Assembly (NCBI GenBank): GCA_003506095.1
Contig: DNWZ01000839.1
Coordinates: forward strand, 1-21,690
DNA length: 21,690 bases
DNA from: Planctomycetaceae bacterium
GTDB lineage: Bacteria > Planctomycetota > Planctomycetia > Pirellulales > Pirellulaceae
Direction of reading: 5' to 3'
The notes under the pieces are model-generated. The model was not told where the DNA came from. It saw only the letters and a program-made list of their open reading frames with translations, and did not search any database. Below, piece after piece: positions 7,565-15,263 of the stretch. Each line of letters begins with the position of its first letter. Within the stretch, counting starts at the first letter, position 1. Made by a program: the position numbers and the translations under genes.

Positions 7565-10500
7565 ATGGCTTTGATTCGACGAACTATTGGCCCGACTGGA
7601 AGTTGGATTGCCGGTTTTGTGATTGTGTTGGCGGTTGGTTGGTCGCCGTGCGTGAGCCTCGCCGACGATGTTAACGAAAAAGCGATGGCCGCTTATGCCG
7701 ATGCGGCAAACTTCCAAACCAACGGTGCGATTCCGCTTGCGATCGACGCCTGGCAGAAATACTTGAAGGAATATCCGAACGAACCGTTGGTATCCAAGGC
7801 GTCGCATTATCTTGGCGTCTGTTATATGCAGCAGGCACAGCCCGACTATATCGCTGCGGCCAAAGCTTTCGAACGTGCAGTCAGAGATCCTAAGTCGGAA
7901 TTGCGAGAAGAGAGCTTGGTGAATTTGGGATGGTGCCAATTCGCTGCTGCGGGTGATGGCGAGACTCGCGATGCGGCGCGTTTAAAAACGGCCTTGGATG
8001 CATTCAAAGTTTTGATCAAAGAAAAACCGACCAGCAAGTATGTCGATCGAGCGTTGTTTTACGGTGGCGAAGCGGCGTATGCCCTAGGAAACGGAAAAGA
8101 GGCGGTTGAACTCTACGACAAATTATTGGCAATGGATTCGAGCAAAGCGTCGCCGCTGCGTTGTGATGCTTTCTATGCTCGAGGTATCGCTTTGGAAGAG
8201 CTGAAACGTTACGACGACGCGATGGCGTCGTATCGGCAATTGCTAGAAGGTTGCAAGGACGGTGACTTGGCAATTGATGCAAAGATTCGGCTTGGCGATG
8301 CGAGTATTTTGCAGAAAAAGTATGCTGACGCGATCAAATGGTTTGGCGAAGTGGTCGCGGCAGATAGCCCCGAGCGACCTTATGCCATTCTGCGTCAGGC
8401 TTTTGCGATGGTTCAAGCCGAAAAGCCCGCTGAGGCTGCGGCTTTGTATGAACGCTTGGTGACGGATTTTCCGAACTCGCCTTACGCGTCGGTTGCTACA
8501 TTAGCATCCGCGCAAACGATCTATCGCGCCGGTGATTTGGATGAGGCGACGAAGCGGTTCTCCCGTGTGCTGCAGCAGAGCGACAAGGCATCGGCAACCG
8601 AAGCGGCTCACTGGTTAGCGACGATTGCGTTGCGAAAGGGCCGACCCGATGCTGCGGTTAACGTCGCGTCCAAGCAGATTGCCGCCGGGGCAGAAGGCCC
8701 TTTCGCTGTTACGTTAAAGATGGACTTAGCCGAAGCGACGATGCTGGTCGGCGGTAAGACCGAAGAAGCGATGAAGTTGTTTCGCGACCTGTTTACACAG
8801 TCGCCGCAGTCGCCCGATGCTCCGCGTGCGCTTTACAACGCCGCATTTGCGGCGATGCAGTTAGGTAAGTTTCAGGAGTCAGCACAATGGGCCGCTGAGT
8901 TTGTCGCTAAGTTTCCCCAAGACTCGCTGATTCCCGATGTTCGTTATATCGTTGCAGAATCGAAGCTAATGACCGGCAGTTCTGAAGCGGCTGCGGACGA
9001 TTATCTGAAATTGGTCGACGACCCCATTTCCAAGTCAAAGATTCAACGTCCGCTGTGGGTGATGCGTGCTGCAACGGCGCTGTCGCTTTCAGGCAAGGGT
9101 GATCGAGCAACGGAATTGTTAGACAAGAACCTGCCCGGGTTTTCGCCGGTCCAGCAGGCCGAAGCTGCGTTCATGGCCGGTACGTTGCACCTGACGGCTG
9201 GCCGCAGCAAGGAAGCGGTCAGCGCGTTTGAAAAATCGCTTTCGGTAGAGCCGAATTGGCCGCGTGGCGACGAAGCGCGGTTGCAACTAGGCCAAGCGCA
9301 CCTGATCGGTGGTGATGAAGCCAAGGCGGCTGCGCAATGGCAAGAAGTGGTCAAGCAGTTTCCCAAGAGCCCACGCAGCGATCAGGCGCGTTACCGCTTG
9401 GCACAAGCCTCCGCCCGGGCAAACGACTATTCGAAGGCCGTTCAACGTTTCGACGAGTTGCTCGCTTCGGGGCTAGATCCGTCTTTGCGGCCGTTCGCAT
9501 TGTATGGCCGCAGTTGGAATTTGATGCGATCCGACAAAGCCGCTGATGCGATCAAGTCACTCGATCAATTGACCAAAGACCACGCCGATCATCCGCTTGT
9601 GGGCGAAGCAAGGCTCGCTCGCGGAATGTGCTTGCGATCGATGGGAAAGCCTGACGAGGCGATGAAGCAACTGGAACAGTTTTTGGCGGATGATCCTAAG
9701 GGAATCAATCGTGGTCATGCGTTGTATGAGATGGCATTGATCGACCAAAGTCAAAATCGTGACGGTAAAGCGGCGGAGCGACTGGAGCAGCTTGTCACCG
9801 CAGTTCCAAATTATCCGAATGTTGACAAAGTGATTTACGAATGGGCATGGTCGTTGAAAGAAAGCGGAAACGATGATCAGGCCGAACTTAGATTTAAAGA
9901 ATTGATTCAGCGATTTCCGGAAAATCCATTGGCGGCTGAAGCGTACTATTTCATCGGCCAACGATTGTATGAAAAGGAATCTTGGTCTGAAGCGGCCGGA
10001 CAATATGCCAAGGCGTCCGCATTGGCAAGCAATAGCGAGTTGAAAGAACGGGCGATCTATCGGCAAGGCTGGGCGTTGTATCGAAATGGCAAGTTTAATG
10101 AATCTTCAGACACGTTCGCCCTTCAAGTGAAAGAGTTTCCCAACGGAAAGTTTTTAGCAGACGGTTTGTTGATGATTGGCGAAGGCCGCTTCAAAATGGA
10201 ACAGTTCGAACCCGCGATTGCCGCGTATGATACCGCCCGAAAACGGATTGCCAGTGCCAACGAAAGCGAAGCGAATGTTAAAGAGACCGCCGATCGGCAA
10301 GTGCGTGAACTGGTGTTCTTGCACGGTGGCCAAAGCCAATCGCAGCTTAAACGGTGGGACACGGCGATCGATTGGTTTAAAGAATTGGAACGTCGGTTCC
10401 CGAACTCAACTTACTTGCCGCAATCGCACTACGAAACCGCGTATGCGCTTCAGCAGGCTGGCAAAGACAAGGAAGCCTTAGCACTGTACGAAAAGGTTGC

Positions 10501-10879
10501 TGGCGACCAGCGGAACGAAATCGGGGCAAGGGCACGGTTTATGTTGGGTGAAATCCATTTTGGCCGCAGTGACTTTGCTAGCGCAATCCCCGAGTTCCAA
10601 AGGGTGATGTACGGCTACGGCGCGGAACAGGCACCGGCGGAAATTAAAAATTGGCAAGCAAAGAGTGGATATGAAGCAGGCCGCTGTTCAGAATTGATGA
10701 TGCAGGGAGTGAAGACCAACGACGCACGGTCAAAGACCGCTTCGATCGCCGCTCAGTTCTTCAACTATGTTATACAGAAGCATCCGCAGCATGATTTGGC
10801 ACCCAAAAGCCAAGAACGTCTTGAGGTGCTGAAAAAAATGGGATTTGATACCAACGTTAATCCGGGCGAGAACCCCTAG
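7565..10879 (+). CDS. Exported giant TPR protein, CpoB/YbgF-like repeats; first gene of the ExbBD operon
   Basis: The 1104-residue protein has a signal peptide (basic MALIRR, hydrophobic WIAGFVIVLAVGW, likely cleavage after SLA at residue 33), so it is expected in the periplasm or at the outer membrane. The rest is TPR repeats in the style of Tol-Pal YbgF/CpoB and BamD: a helix pair, then a turn such as YPNEP, FPNSP, SPQSP, FPKSP, FPENP, FPNGK or FPNST, recurring about every 35-75 residues. I count at least ten such turns. There is no enzymatic motif. It is followed after 18 bases by the ExbB-type gene on the same strand. CpoB is a small TPR partner of TolA in E. coli, where it coordinates envelope constriction. 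By analogy this protein may be the periplasmic scaffold of the downstream motor. That role is inferred, but the repeat type and export signal are clear. Confidence 0.88.
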   Translation: MALIRRTIGPTGSWIAGFVIVLAVGWSPCVSLADDVNEKAMAAYADAANFQTNGAIPLAIDAWQKYLKEYPNEPLVSKASHYLGVCYMQQAQPDYIAAAKAFERAVRDPKSELREESLVNLGWCQFAAAGDGETRDAARLKTALDAFKVLIKEKPTSKYVDRALFYGGEAAYALGNGKEAVELYDKLLAMDSSKASPLRCDAFYARGIALEELKRYDDAMASYRQLLEGCKDGDLAIDAKIRLGDASILQKKYADAIKWFGEVVAADSPERPYAILRQAFAMVQAEKPAEAAALYERLVTDFPNSPYASVATLASAQTIYRAGDLDEATKRFSRVLQQSDKASATEAAHWLATIALRKGRPDAAVNVASKQIAAGAEGPFAVTLKMDLAEATMLVGGKTEEAMKLFRDLFTQSPQSPDAPRALYNAAFAAMQLGKFQESAQWAAEFVAKFPQDSLIPDVRYIVAESKLMTGSSEAAADDYLKLVDDPISKSKIQRPLWVMRAATALSLSGKGDRATELLDKNLPGFSPVQQAEAAFMAGTLHLTAGRSKEAVSAFEKSLSVEPNWPRGDEARLQLGQAHLIGGDEAKAAAQWQEVVKQFPKSPRSDQARYRLAQASARANDYSKAVQRFDELLASGLDPSLRPFALYGRSWNLMRSDKAADAIKSLDQLTKDHADHPLVGEARLARGMCLRSMGKPDEAMKQLEQFLADDPKGINRGHALYEMALIDQSQNRDGKAAERLEQLVTAVPNYPNVDKVIYEWAWSLKESGNDDQAELRFKELIQRFPENPLAAEAYYFIGQRLYEKESWSEAAGQYAKASALASNSELKERAIYRQGWALYRNGKFNESSDTFALQVKEFPNGKFLADGLLMIGEGRFKMEQFEPAIAAYDTARKRIASANESEANVKETADRQVRELVFLHGGQSQSQLKRWDTAIDWFKELERRFPNSTYLPQSHYETAYALQQAGKDKEALALYEKVAGDQRNEIGARARFMLGEIHFGRSDFASAIPEFQRVMYGYGAEQAPAEIKNWQAKSGYEAGRCSELMMQGVKTNDARSKTASIAAQFFNYVIQKHPQHDLAPKSQERLEVLKKMGFDTNVNPGENP

Positions 10880-10897
10880 TTGCGGGACGAATAATAG

Positions 10898-11896
10898 ATG
10901 GTCAGAGTGTCGAAAGTCTTTCAATCTTGCCAGCCCACCGTTGGTGGCATTGTGCTTCCAATGCCGTTGTTCATGGTTGCCTGGGTGGTTTATCTTTTTG
11001 TAACCGCGCCATTGGGATATGCGCAGTCGGAAGGTGAAGTGCCGGTCGATGCAGATATGGTCCGATCGCTGATGGCAGATGAGCCTACTGCGGCGACCCA
11101 ACCGCCGGTCAGCAAACCCTCTGGGATCGATCTGTTGTCGCTGATTTCCAAAGGCGGCAGTTTTATGATCCCGATCGGCTTGATGTCGATGTTGGTCGTG
11201 ACGCTGGCGGTGGAAAGAATGTTGACGCTCAGGCGAAAGCGTGTCATCCCTAAAAAGCTGATCGAAAAATTAGAAAACCTTGCCGATCCCATCGACCGGT
11301 TCAACCCTTCGATGGCTCTAGCGGCTTGTCGCGAGCACCCTTCGCCAGCATCGACGGCGATCGAAGCGATGTTGATGAGAACCGGGCAACCGCTTGCCGA
11401 TGTTGAGCGGGCGGCGACCGAAGCGATTCAGCGTGAGGCAGATGACCATGCCGCGCCGATTCGTTGGCTCAGTTTGGCTGCGGCCGCAACACCGTTGATG
11501 GGTTTGCTGGGGACGGTTTGGGGCATGATTGTGGCGTTTCATGAATCGACCACATTGACACCCGACCGCAGTCGTAGCGAGCAGTTGAGCGAAGGGATTT
11601 ATACGGCGCTGGTGACAACACTGGCGGGTTTGGTGGTCGCAATTCCTGCCGCGATTCTCGCTCAGTATTTAGAGAATCGGCTGGCCAAGTATTTTCACCG
11701 AATCGAAAGGGTGGCATTCGCATTGGCACCGGGCTTGAGCCGTTTTGTTGGGCGAGCACGCCTGGACGCTGACGGCAGTCTGCGGTCAATCGCTCCGATA
11801 TCGCAAGGTTCGCAAGCGGTTCCACCACCGTCCAGCACATCCCCTCTGGCTTCGCAACCACCAGTAGCGGCGAAGCCTGAACGAGTATCGCGATGA
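10898..11896 (+). CDS. exbB: MotA/TolQ/ExbB-family proton channel protein
   Basis: The 332-residue protein has an extra N-terminal hydrophobic segment (about 22-42, ending GYAQ) that looks like a signal peptide or an additional helix, then three family helices: about 88-105 (FMIPIGLMSMLVVTLAVE), 190-214 (TPLMGLLGTVWGMIVAF) and 236-258 (ALVTTLAGLVVAIPAAI). The GLLGTVWGM and TLAGLVVAIPA motifs identify the family, whose pentamers conduct protons with an ExbD/TolR dimer. Where E. coli ExbB and TolQ have Glu in the last helix (AEALIAT, ExbB Glu176), this protein has Thr236 (YTALVTT). The C-terminal tail is Pro/Ser-rich. The start is the ATG 18 bases after the TPR gene stop; Met22 and Met26 are alternatives. 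The ExbD-type gene follows after 22 bases. The TolQ/ExbB subtype cannot be decided from sequence alone. Confidence 0.92.
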   Translation: MVRVSKVFQSCQPTVGGIVLPMPLFMVAWVVYLFVTAPLGYAQSEGEVPVDADMVRSLMADEPTAATQPPVSKPSGIDLLSLISKGGSFMIPIGLMSMLVVTLAVERMLTLRRKRVIPKKLIEKLENLADPIDRFNPSMALAACREHPSPASTAIEAMLMRTGQPLADVERAATEAIQREADDHAAPIRWLSLAAAATPLMGLLGTVWGMIVAFHESTTLTPDRSRSEQLSEGIYTALVTTLAGLVVAIPAAILAQYLENRLAKYFHRIERVAFALAPGLSRFVGRARLDADGSLRSIAPISQGSQAVPPPSSTSPLASQPPVAAKPERVSR

Positions 11897-11918
11897 TGAA
11901 TCGTTGGAGAGATGGCGT

Positions 11919-12347
11919 ATGGCAATAACCATTAAACGATCCGGGGTGATCGCCAATCTCAGCCTCACGCCGCTGATCGATGTCGTGTTTTTATTGCTGA
12001 TCTTCTTTTTGGTTACCAGCCAGTTTGAAGAAGAGGAACGGCGGTTGAACATTGTGCTGCCATCGGCGACCAGCGCTGCGCCGATGGTTCATCGTCCCAG
12101 AGAAATCATTGTTGATGTCGACGCAGAAGGGAACATTTATCTTCGTGGCCAGCCGACGACATTTCAGGAACTGGAGCGATTGCTGGCCGCTGCGGTGATC
12201 GACAATCCGACCAGCCAATCGGTCATCATTCGTGCCGACGGCAGCGCGACGTTCCAACCGGTTGTCAGCGTAATGGACCTTTGCAATCGAGCGGGTGTGA
12301 CTGATTATTCCGTTACAACTCGCGACGGTCCGCAAGGCAATCCATAA
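11919..12347 (+). CDS. exbD: ExbD/TolR-family protein
   Basis: The 142-residue protein starts at ATG 11919, chosen over an in-frame TTG at 11904 because GGAGAG (11906-11911) sits seven bases upstream of it, one of the better ribosome binding sites in the window. One membrane helix (about 17-34) follows a short cytoplasmic segment and contains LTPLIDVVFLLLIFFLV. Asp21 matches the proton-carrying Asp25 of E. coli ExbD and Asp23 of TolR. A periplasmic domain follows (about 40-135), with the usual ExbD pattern: an N-terminal extended segment, IIVDVDAEGNIYLRGQ, and VIIRADGSATFQPVVSVMDLC. Length and layout are standard for the family. Its stop overlaps an ATG (TAATG) that opens a 22-codon frame leading into the next gene. 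It is the stator partner of the ExbB-type protein encoded just upstream. Confidence 0.92.
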   Translation: MAITIKRSGVIANLSLTPLIDVVFLLLIFFLVTSQFEEEERRLNIVLPSATSAAPMVHRPREIIVDVDAEGNIYLRGQPTTFQELERLLAAAVIDNPTSQSVIIRADGSATFQPVVSVMDLCNRAGVTDYSVTTRDGPQGNP

Positions 12348-12415
12348 TGTTTCGATCGATCTGTGTTTCTTCCAGCGTGTGTCACAGTCGGCGCTTCAGG
12401 GTTTCAGGTTTATGA
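12347..12415 (+). other. 22-codon bridging ORF between exbD and the toroid protein gene
   Basis: An ATG overlapping the exbD stop (TAATG, ATG at 12347) opens a 22-codon frame encoding MFRSICVSSSVCHSRRFRVS and two further residues. Its TGA (12413-12415) overlaps the ATG at 12412 of the next gene as ATGA. This could be a translational relay that carries ribosomes from exbD to the next cistron. The peptide resembles no known protein and the arrangement could be coincidence. Confidence 0.3.
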
Positions 12416-15225
12416 ATCGTCCGCCATTAATCGCCGAACAATCGAGTACCGTCGAACGAATGTGGCCGCTAGATATCGGGCTCGGTATGCTCGGTACACT
12501 GGTCGGGTATACCGTCGTTTCGCAATTGCGCTTCGATGATCCGCGGTGGACGCACAACGCCTGGACTTATGCGATTTTAGTCCCTCTGGGTGTGATCGGG
12601 CTTTCGTTGCTGTCGCGTCTGGTGGCTTCTCGATTTGTTGAGAAATCTGCTCAGTTGGGATTCCTTGCGAGCGTACTGGTGCACTTGTTGCTGTTGCTGA
12701 TGGCAGTCAATGTGATTGTCTTTGGCAGGTACTTTCCCGAAGCGTTTACGGGGTCGCAGCCTGAGCGAGTTGTAAAGAGAAAGACGGTCCCGGATTATCT
12801 TTTTTCTGCTCCGACTGAGCAGCCTACGACGCCGGATTGGTCAAAGCCAGTTGATGCGGAGACAGCATCGAAAAATGTGCCGATTGAACAGCGGTTAATT
12901 CCACCGGTGGAAAACACTTCCAATCGCTTGGAAATGCCGACCGAGCAACAACAACCGCAGCGTGAACTTGAAAAGTTTTTGGTTCCGCGACAAACGCCAG
13001 AGTCGTCGATGCCGATGCCGGCAGATTCGCCAGGCCAGCGATCCAAGAATCTCAGCAAGCCGTCCGATACGCCACCGAGCCCCTCGCCGCCGTCGATCAC
13101 GGTCCCTGTCGTTCCGGCGGCTGAATCGGCACCGCCAGCTCCGGCAGAACGTTCGGCCGCGGTGAGTCGTTCGATTCAGTCCGAGCGGCAATCGCCGCTC
13201 ACTGCACCTGCGACATCGGTTTCGCCACAATCGCTGTCGCCCAATCTAGCATCCCTGTTTCGTGACGAAGGGCGATCTTCGTCGCTGGCGGCTCGAGCCA
13301 CTGAGTCGGTTCGCGATGAGATGCCAAAGATCGGACAAGCCGGAACATCACCTCAGCGGCCTTCGCCCAGCCAAAGGCAGCGTACGCTCGATGCTGCCGG
13401 CGCGGCACCTGCGCCTCAGAGCGTATCGGTCGCTCGGCTAGAGGCGGCCGCCGATCGAATGCTTTCGCCGATCGAAACTCCTTTGGTGCGAACGCAATCT
13501 GCCGTGGGCGCAAGTCTAGGCATCCAGTCGCAAGCCGCGGCGGCCGAATCGGCACAGCCAGGGGCCGTCAGTTCGGATCTGCGCGCGACAATCGCAACTC
13601 GGGCGGACGGTTTGCCGAGTGTTTCAGCCGGTGCGGCTGGAGAAGCGACATCGCGGCGCAAAACAGGGCGTCGGGGCTTACCTGGCGCAGGAGACGCGGG
13701 CGTTGGCGGAGGGATTGTCGGTTTGGACCCATCCAGCATGGCGAGCGATTTGGCGGCCGCTGCGTCTGCGAACTCGACGTCTGCCACCGCTTCAGGCAAT
13801 TCGGGCGATGGCACTTCAGCAGCCAATGGAAATGCAATTGCCGATCGGCTGTCAAAATCCGATTTGCTGTCTCGCCAACAACCCAGCACCAGCGCGGCGT
13901 TAGAAAATGGAATTGGGGCACCGTCGATGCAGCTCGACTTCAATGCTCCGCTGGGTACTGGAGGTTTGGGTGATGTGCCTGCGGTTCGTGCGGGCATTTC
14001 CGTTTCGCTCGACGCCCAACCGGAAATTGGCGCGGTTTCGCTGCGTCCGAGCCAACGAAAACGACTAGACGTTGGTGGCCCGATCCAGCCAGCGGGTACT
14101 GAAGTGGCTTCCATCGAATCGTTCAAACGTCGCGTGATGCGAACACGCGGCAGCGGTGCCCCAACGCCTGCTGGCGTCGTCGGTCCTGAAACCGAAGAGG
14201 CGATCGAACGCGGGCTAAAGTTCCTAGCTTCTTGCCAGTTGCCCGATGGCCATTGGTCGTTGCAGGGACATGGTGAACCGGTGCTGTTGAAAAGCGATAC
14301 CGCCGCGACCGGTTTGTGCTTGCTGTCGTTTCAAGGCGCCGGCTATACGCATCTGCAGCATCAATATTCTGCCGTTGTTTCCAGTGGCTTGCGGGCGATG
14401 TTGGCGATGCAGCAACGTGACGGAAACTTATACCGCCGCGAAGACGCGATCAGCGATCAAAACGTTGCCTTTTATTCACATGGGATAGCGGCTTTGGCGC
14501 TTTGCGAAGCCTATGGAATGACCGGTGACGAAAACTTGCGTGAACCCGCTCAAGCGGCAATCAATTACATTGTCAACACACAACACAAAGAGCGAGGCGG
14601 ATGGCGGTATCAACCACAAGTCAGCAGCGACACCAGTGTCAGCGGTTGGATGATGATGGCGCTCAAAAGCGGGGAACTGGCAGGATTGGACGTACCCCAG
14701 TCAGCTTACGCAGGAATCGAACGCTGGCTCGAGTATGCGAAGTTGAGCCGTGAACGGGGCGACCGCTACCGGTACAACCCATTTGCGCCTGACACTCCTT
14801 CTCAACGTCATGGCCGCGACATTACACCGTCAATGACTGCCGTTGCTATGTTGATGCGAATGTATGCCGGATGGCGTCGCGAGACGCCTGACATGCAAAG
14901 TGCGGCCGATTACTTGGCCCAGTACCCGCCTGCGGTCGGCGACGCAAAAACGCCTTATCGTAATACTTACTATTGGTACTATGCGACCCAGGTGATGTTT
15001 CATATGGGCGGCAAACATTGGGAAGATTGGAATCAAAAGTTAAAACCAATCTTAATCGACGGACAGGTCAAATCGGGTCCACAAGAAGGCAGTTGGGACC
15101 CTAAGAGCCCAGTGCCCGATCGCTGGAGCGTTCACGCCGGAAGACTTTATTTGACCACCATGAATCTGTTGTCATTGGAAGTTTATTACCGTCACCTGCC
15201 GATCTATGAGAACACGGCGAAGTGA
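12412..15225 (+). CDS. TonB/TolA-like membrane protein with long linker and C-terminal terpenoid-cyclase-fold (prenyltransferase-like) toroid
   Basis: I chose ATG 12412 (MNRPPLIAEQ), which gives 937 residues; a GTG at 12379 would add 11. Three helices fall at about 18-38, 51-72 and 81-106. The basic loop between helices 2 and 3 (RLVASRFVEK) puts the N-terminus inside and everything after helix 3 in the periplasm. Helix 3 reads ASVLVHLLLLL, giving Ser87-x-x-x-His91 as in TonB (Ser16/His20) and TolA (Ser18/His22). A low-complexity linker follows (about 110-590): Pro-rich first, then Ser/Gln/Ala-rich, then Gly/Ala/Ser-rich. The C-terminal domain (about 590-937) has alpha/alpha-toroid repeats with QW-like motifs (QLPDGHW, QQRDGN, ERGGWRY, QEGSW) but no DxDD motif of squalene-hopene cyclases, so catalysis is doubtful. 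Preceded by ExbB and ExbD genes, it is best read as the arm driven by that motor. This role is inferred. Confidence 0.85.
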   Translation: MNRPPLIAEQSSTVERMWPLDIGLGMLGTLVGYTVVSQLRFDDPRWTHNAWTYAILVPLGVIGLSLLSRLVASRFVEKSAQLGFLASVLVHLLLLLMAVNVIVFGRYFPEAFTGSQPERVVKRKTVPDYLFSAPTEQPTTPDWSKPVDAETASKNVPIEQRLIPPVENTSNRLEMPTEQQQPQRELEKFLVPRQTPESSMPMPADSPGQRSKNLSKPSDTPPSPSPPSITVPVVPAAESAPPAPAERSAAVSRSIQSERQSPLTAPATSVSPQSLSPNLASLFRDEGRSSSLAARATESVRDEMPKIGQAGTSPQRPSPSQRQRTLDAAGAAPAPQSVSVARLEAAADRMLSPIETPLVRTQSAVGASLGIQSQAAAAESAQPGAVSSDLRATIATRADGLPSVSAGAAGEATSRRKTGRRGLPGAGDAGVGGGIVGLDPSSMASDLAAAASANSTSATASGNSGDGTSAANGNAIADRLSKSDLLSRQQPSTSAALENGIGAPSMQLDFNAPLGTGGLGDVPAVRAGISVSLDAQPEIGAVSLRPSQRKRLDVGGPIQPAGTEVASIESFKRRVMRTRGSGAPTPAGVVGPETEEAIERGLKFLASCQLPDGHWSLQGHGEPVLLKSDTAATGLCLLSFQGAGYTHLQHQYSAVVSSGLRAMLAMQQRDGNLYRREDAISDQNVAFYSHGIAALALCEAYGMTGDENLREPAQAAINYIVNTQHKERGGWRYQPQVSSDTSVSGWMMMALKSGELAGLDVPQSAYAGIERWLEYAKLSRERGDRYRYNPFAPDTPSQRHGRDITPSMTAVAMLMRMYAGWRRETPDMQSAADYLAQYPPAVGDAKTPYRNTYYWYYATQVMFHMGGKHWEDWNQKLKPILIDGQVKSGPQEGSWDPKSPVPDRWSVHAGRLYLTTMNLLSLEVYYRHLPIYENTAK

Positions 15226-15234
15226 GAGCCTATT

Positions 15235-15253
15235 CGAAAAGGGGTCTGACCCT
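15235..15253. repeat. GGGTC-T-GACCC palindrome between convergent genes
   Basis: In the 38-base gap between two convergent stop codons, GGGTC (15242-15246) and GACCC (15248-15252) form a perfect palindrome around a single T, preceded by a run of A and G. Similar AAAGGGGTCTGACCC phrases occur as dispersed REP-like sequences in other bacteria (from memory, not checked). With a one-base centre it is a poor hairpin and no T tract follows, so a terminator role is uncertain. Confidence 0.3.
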
Positions 15254-15263
15254 CGCGGCCACT

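Noticed and set aside
13416..14126. 236-codon minus-strand open frame within the linker of the toroid protein
   Set aside because: Low-complexity antisense of the Ser/Ala/Gly-rich linker; the plus frame continues without break into a recognisable domain.
14170..15225. Squalene-hopene cyclase or true prenyltransferase activity for the toroid domain
   Set aside because: The toroid repeats fit the fold, but the DxDD catalytic motif of cyclases is missing and I see no convincing prenyltransferase zinc-site pattern.
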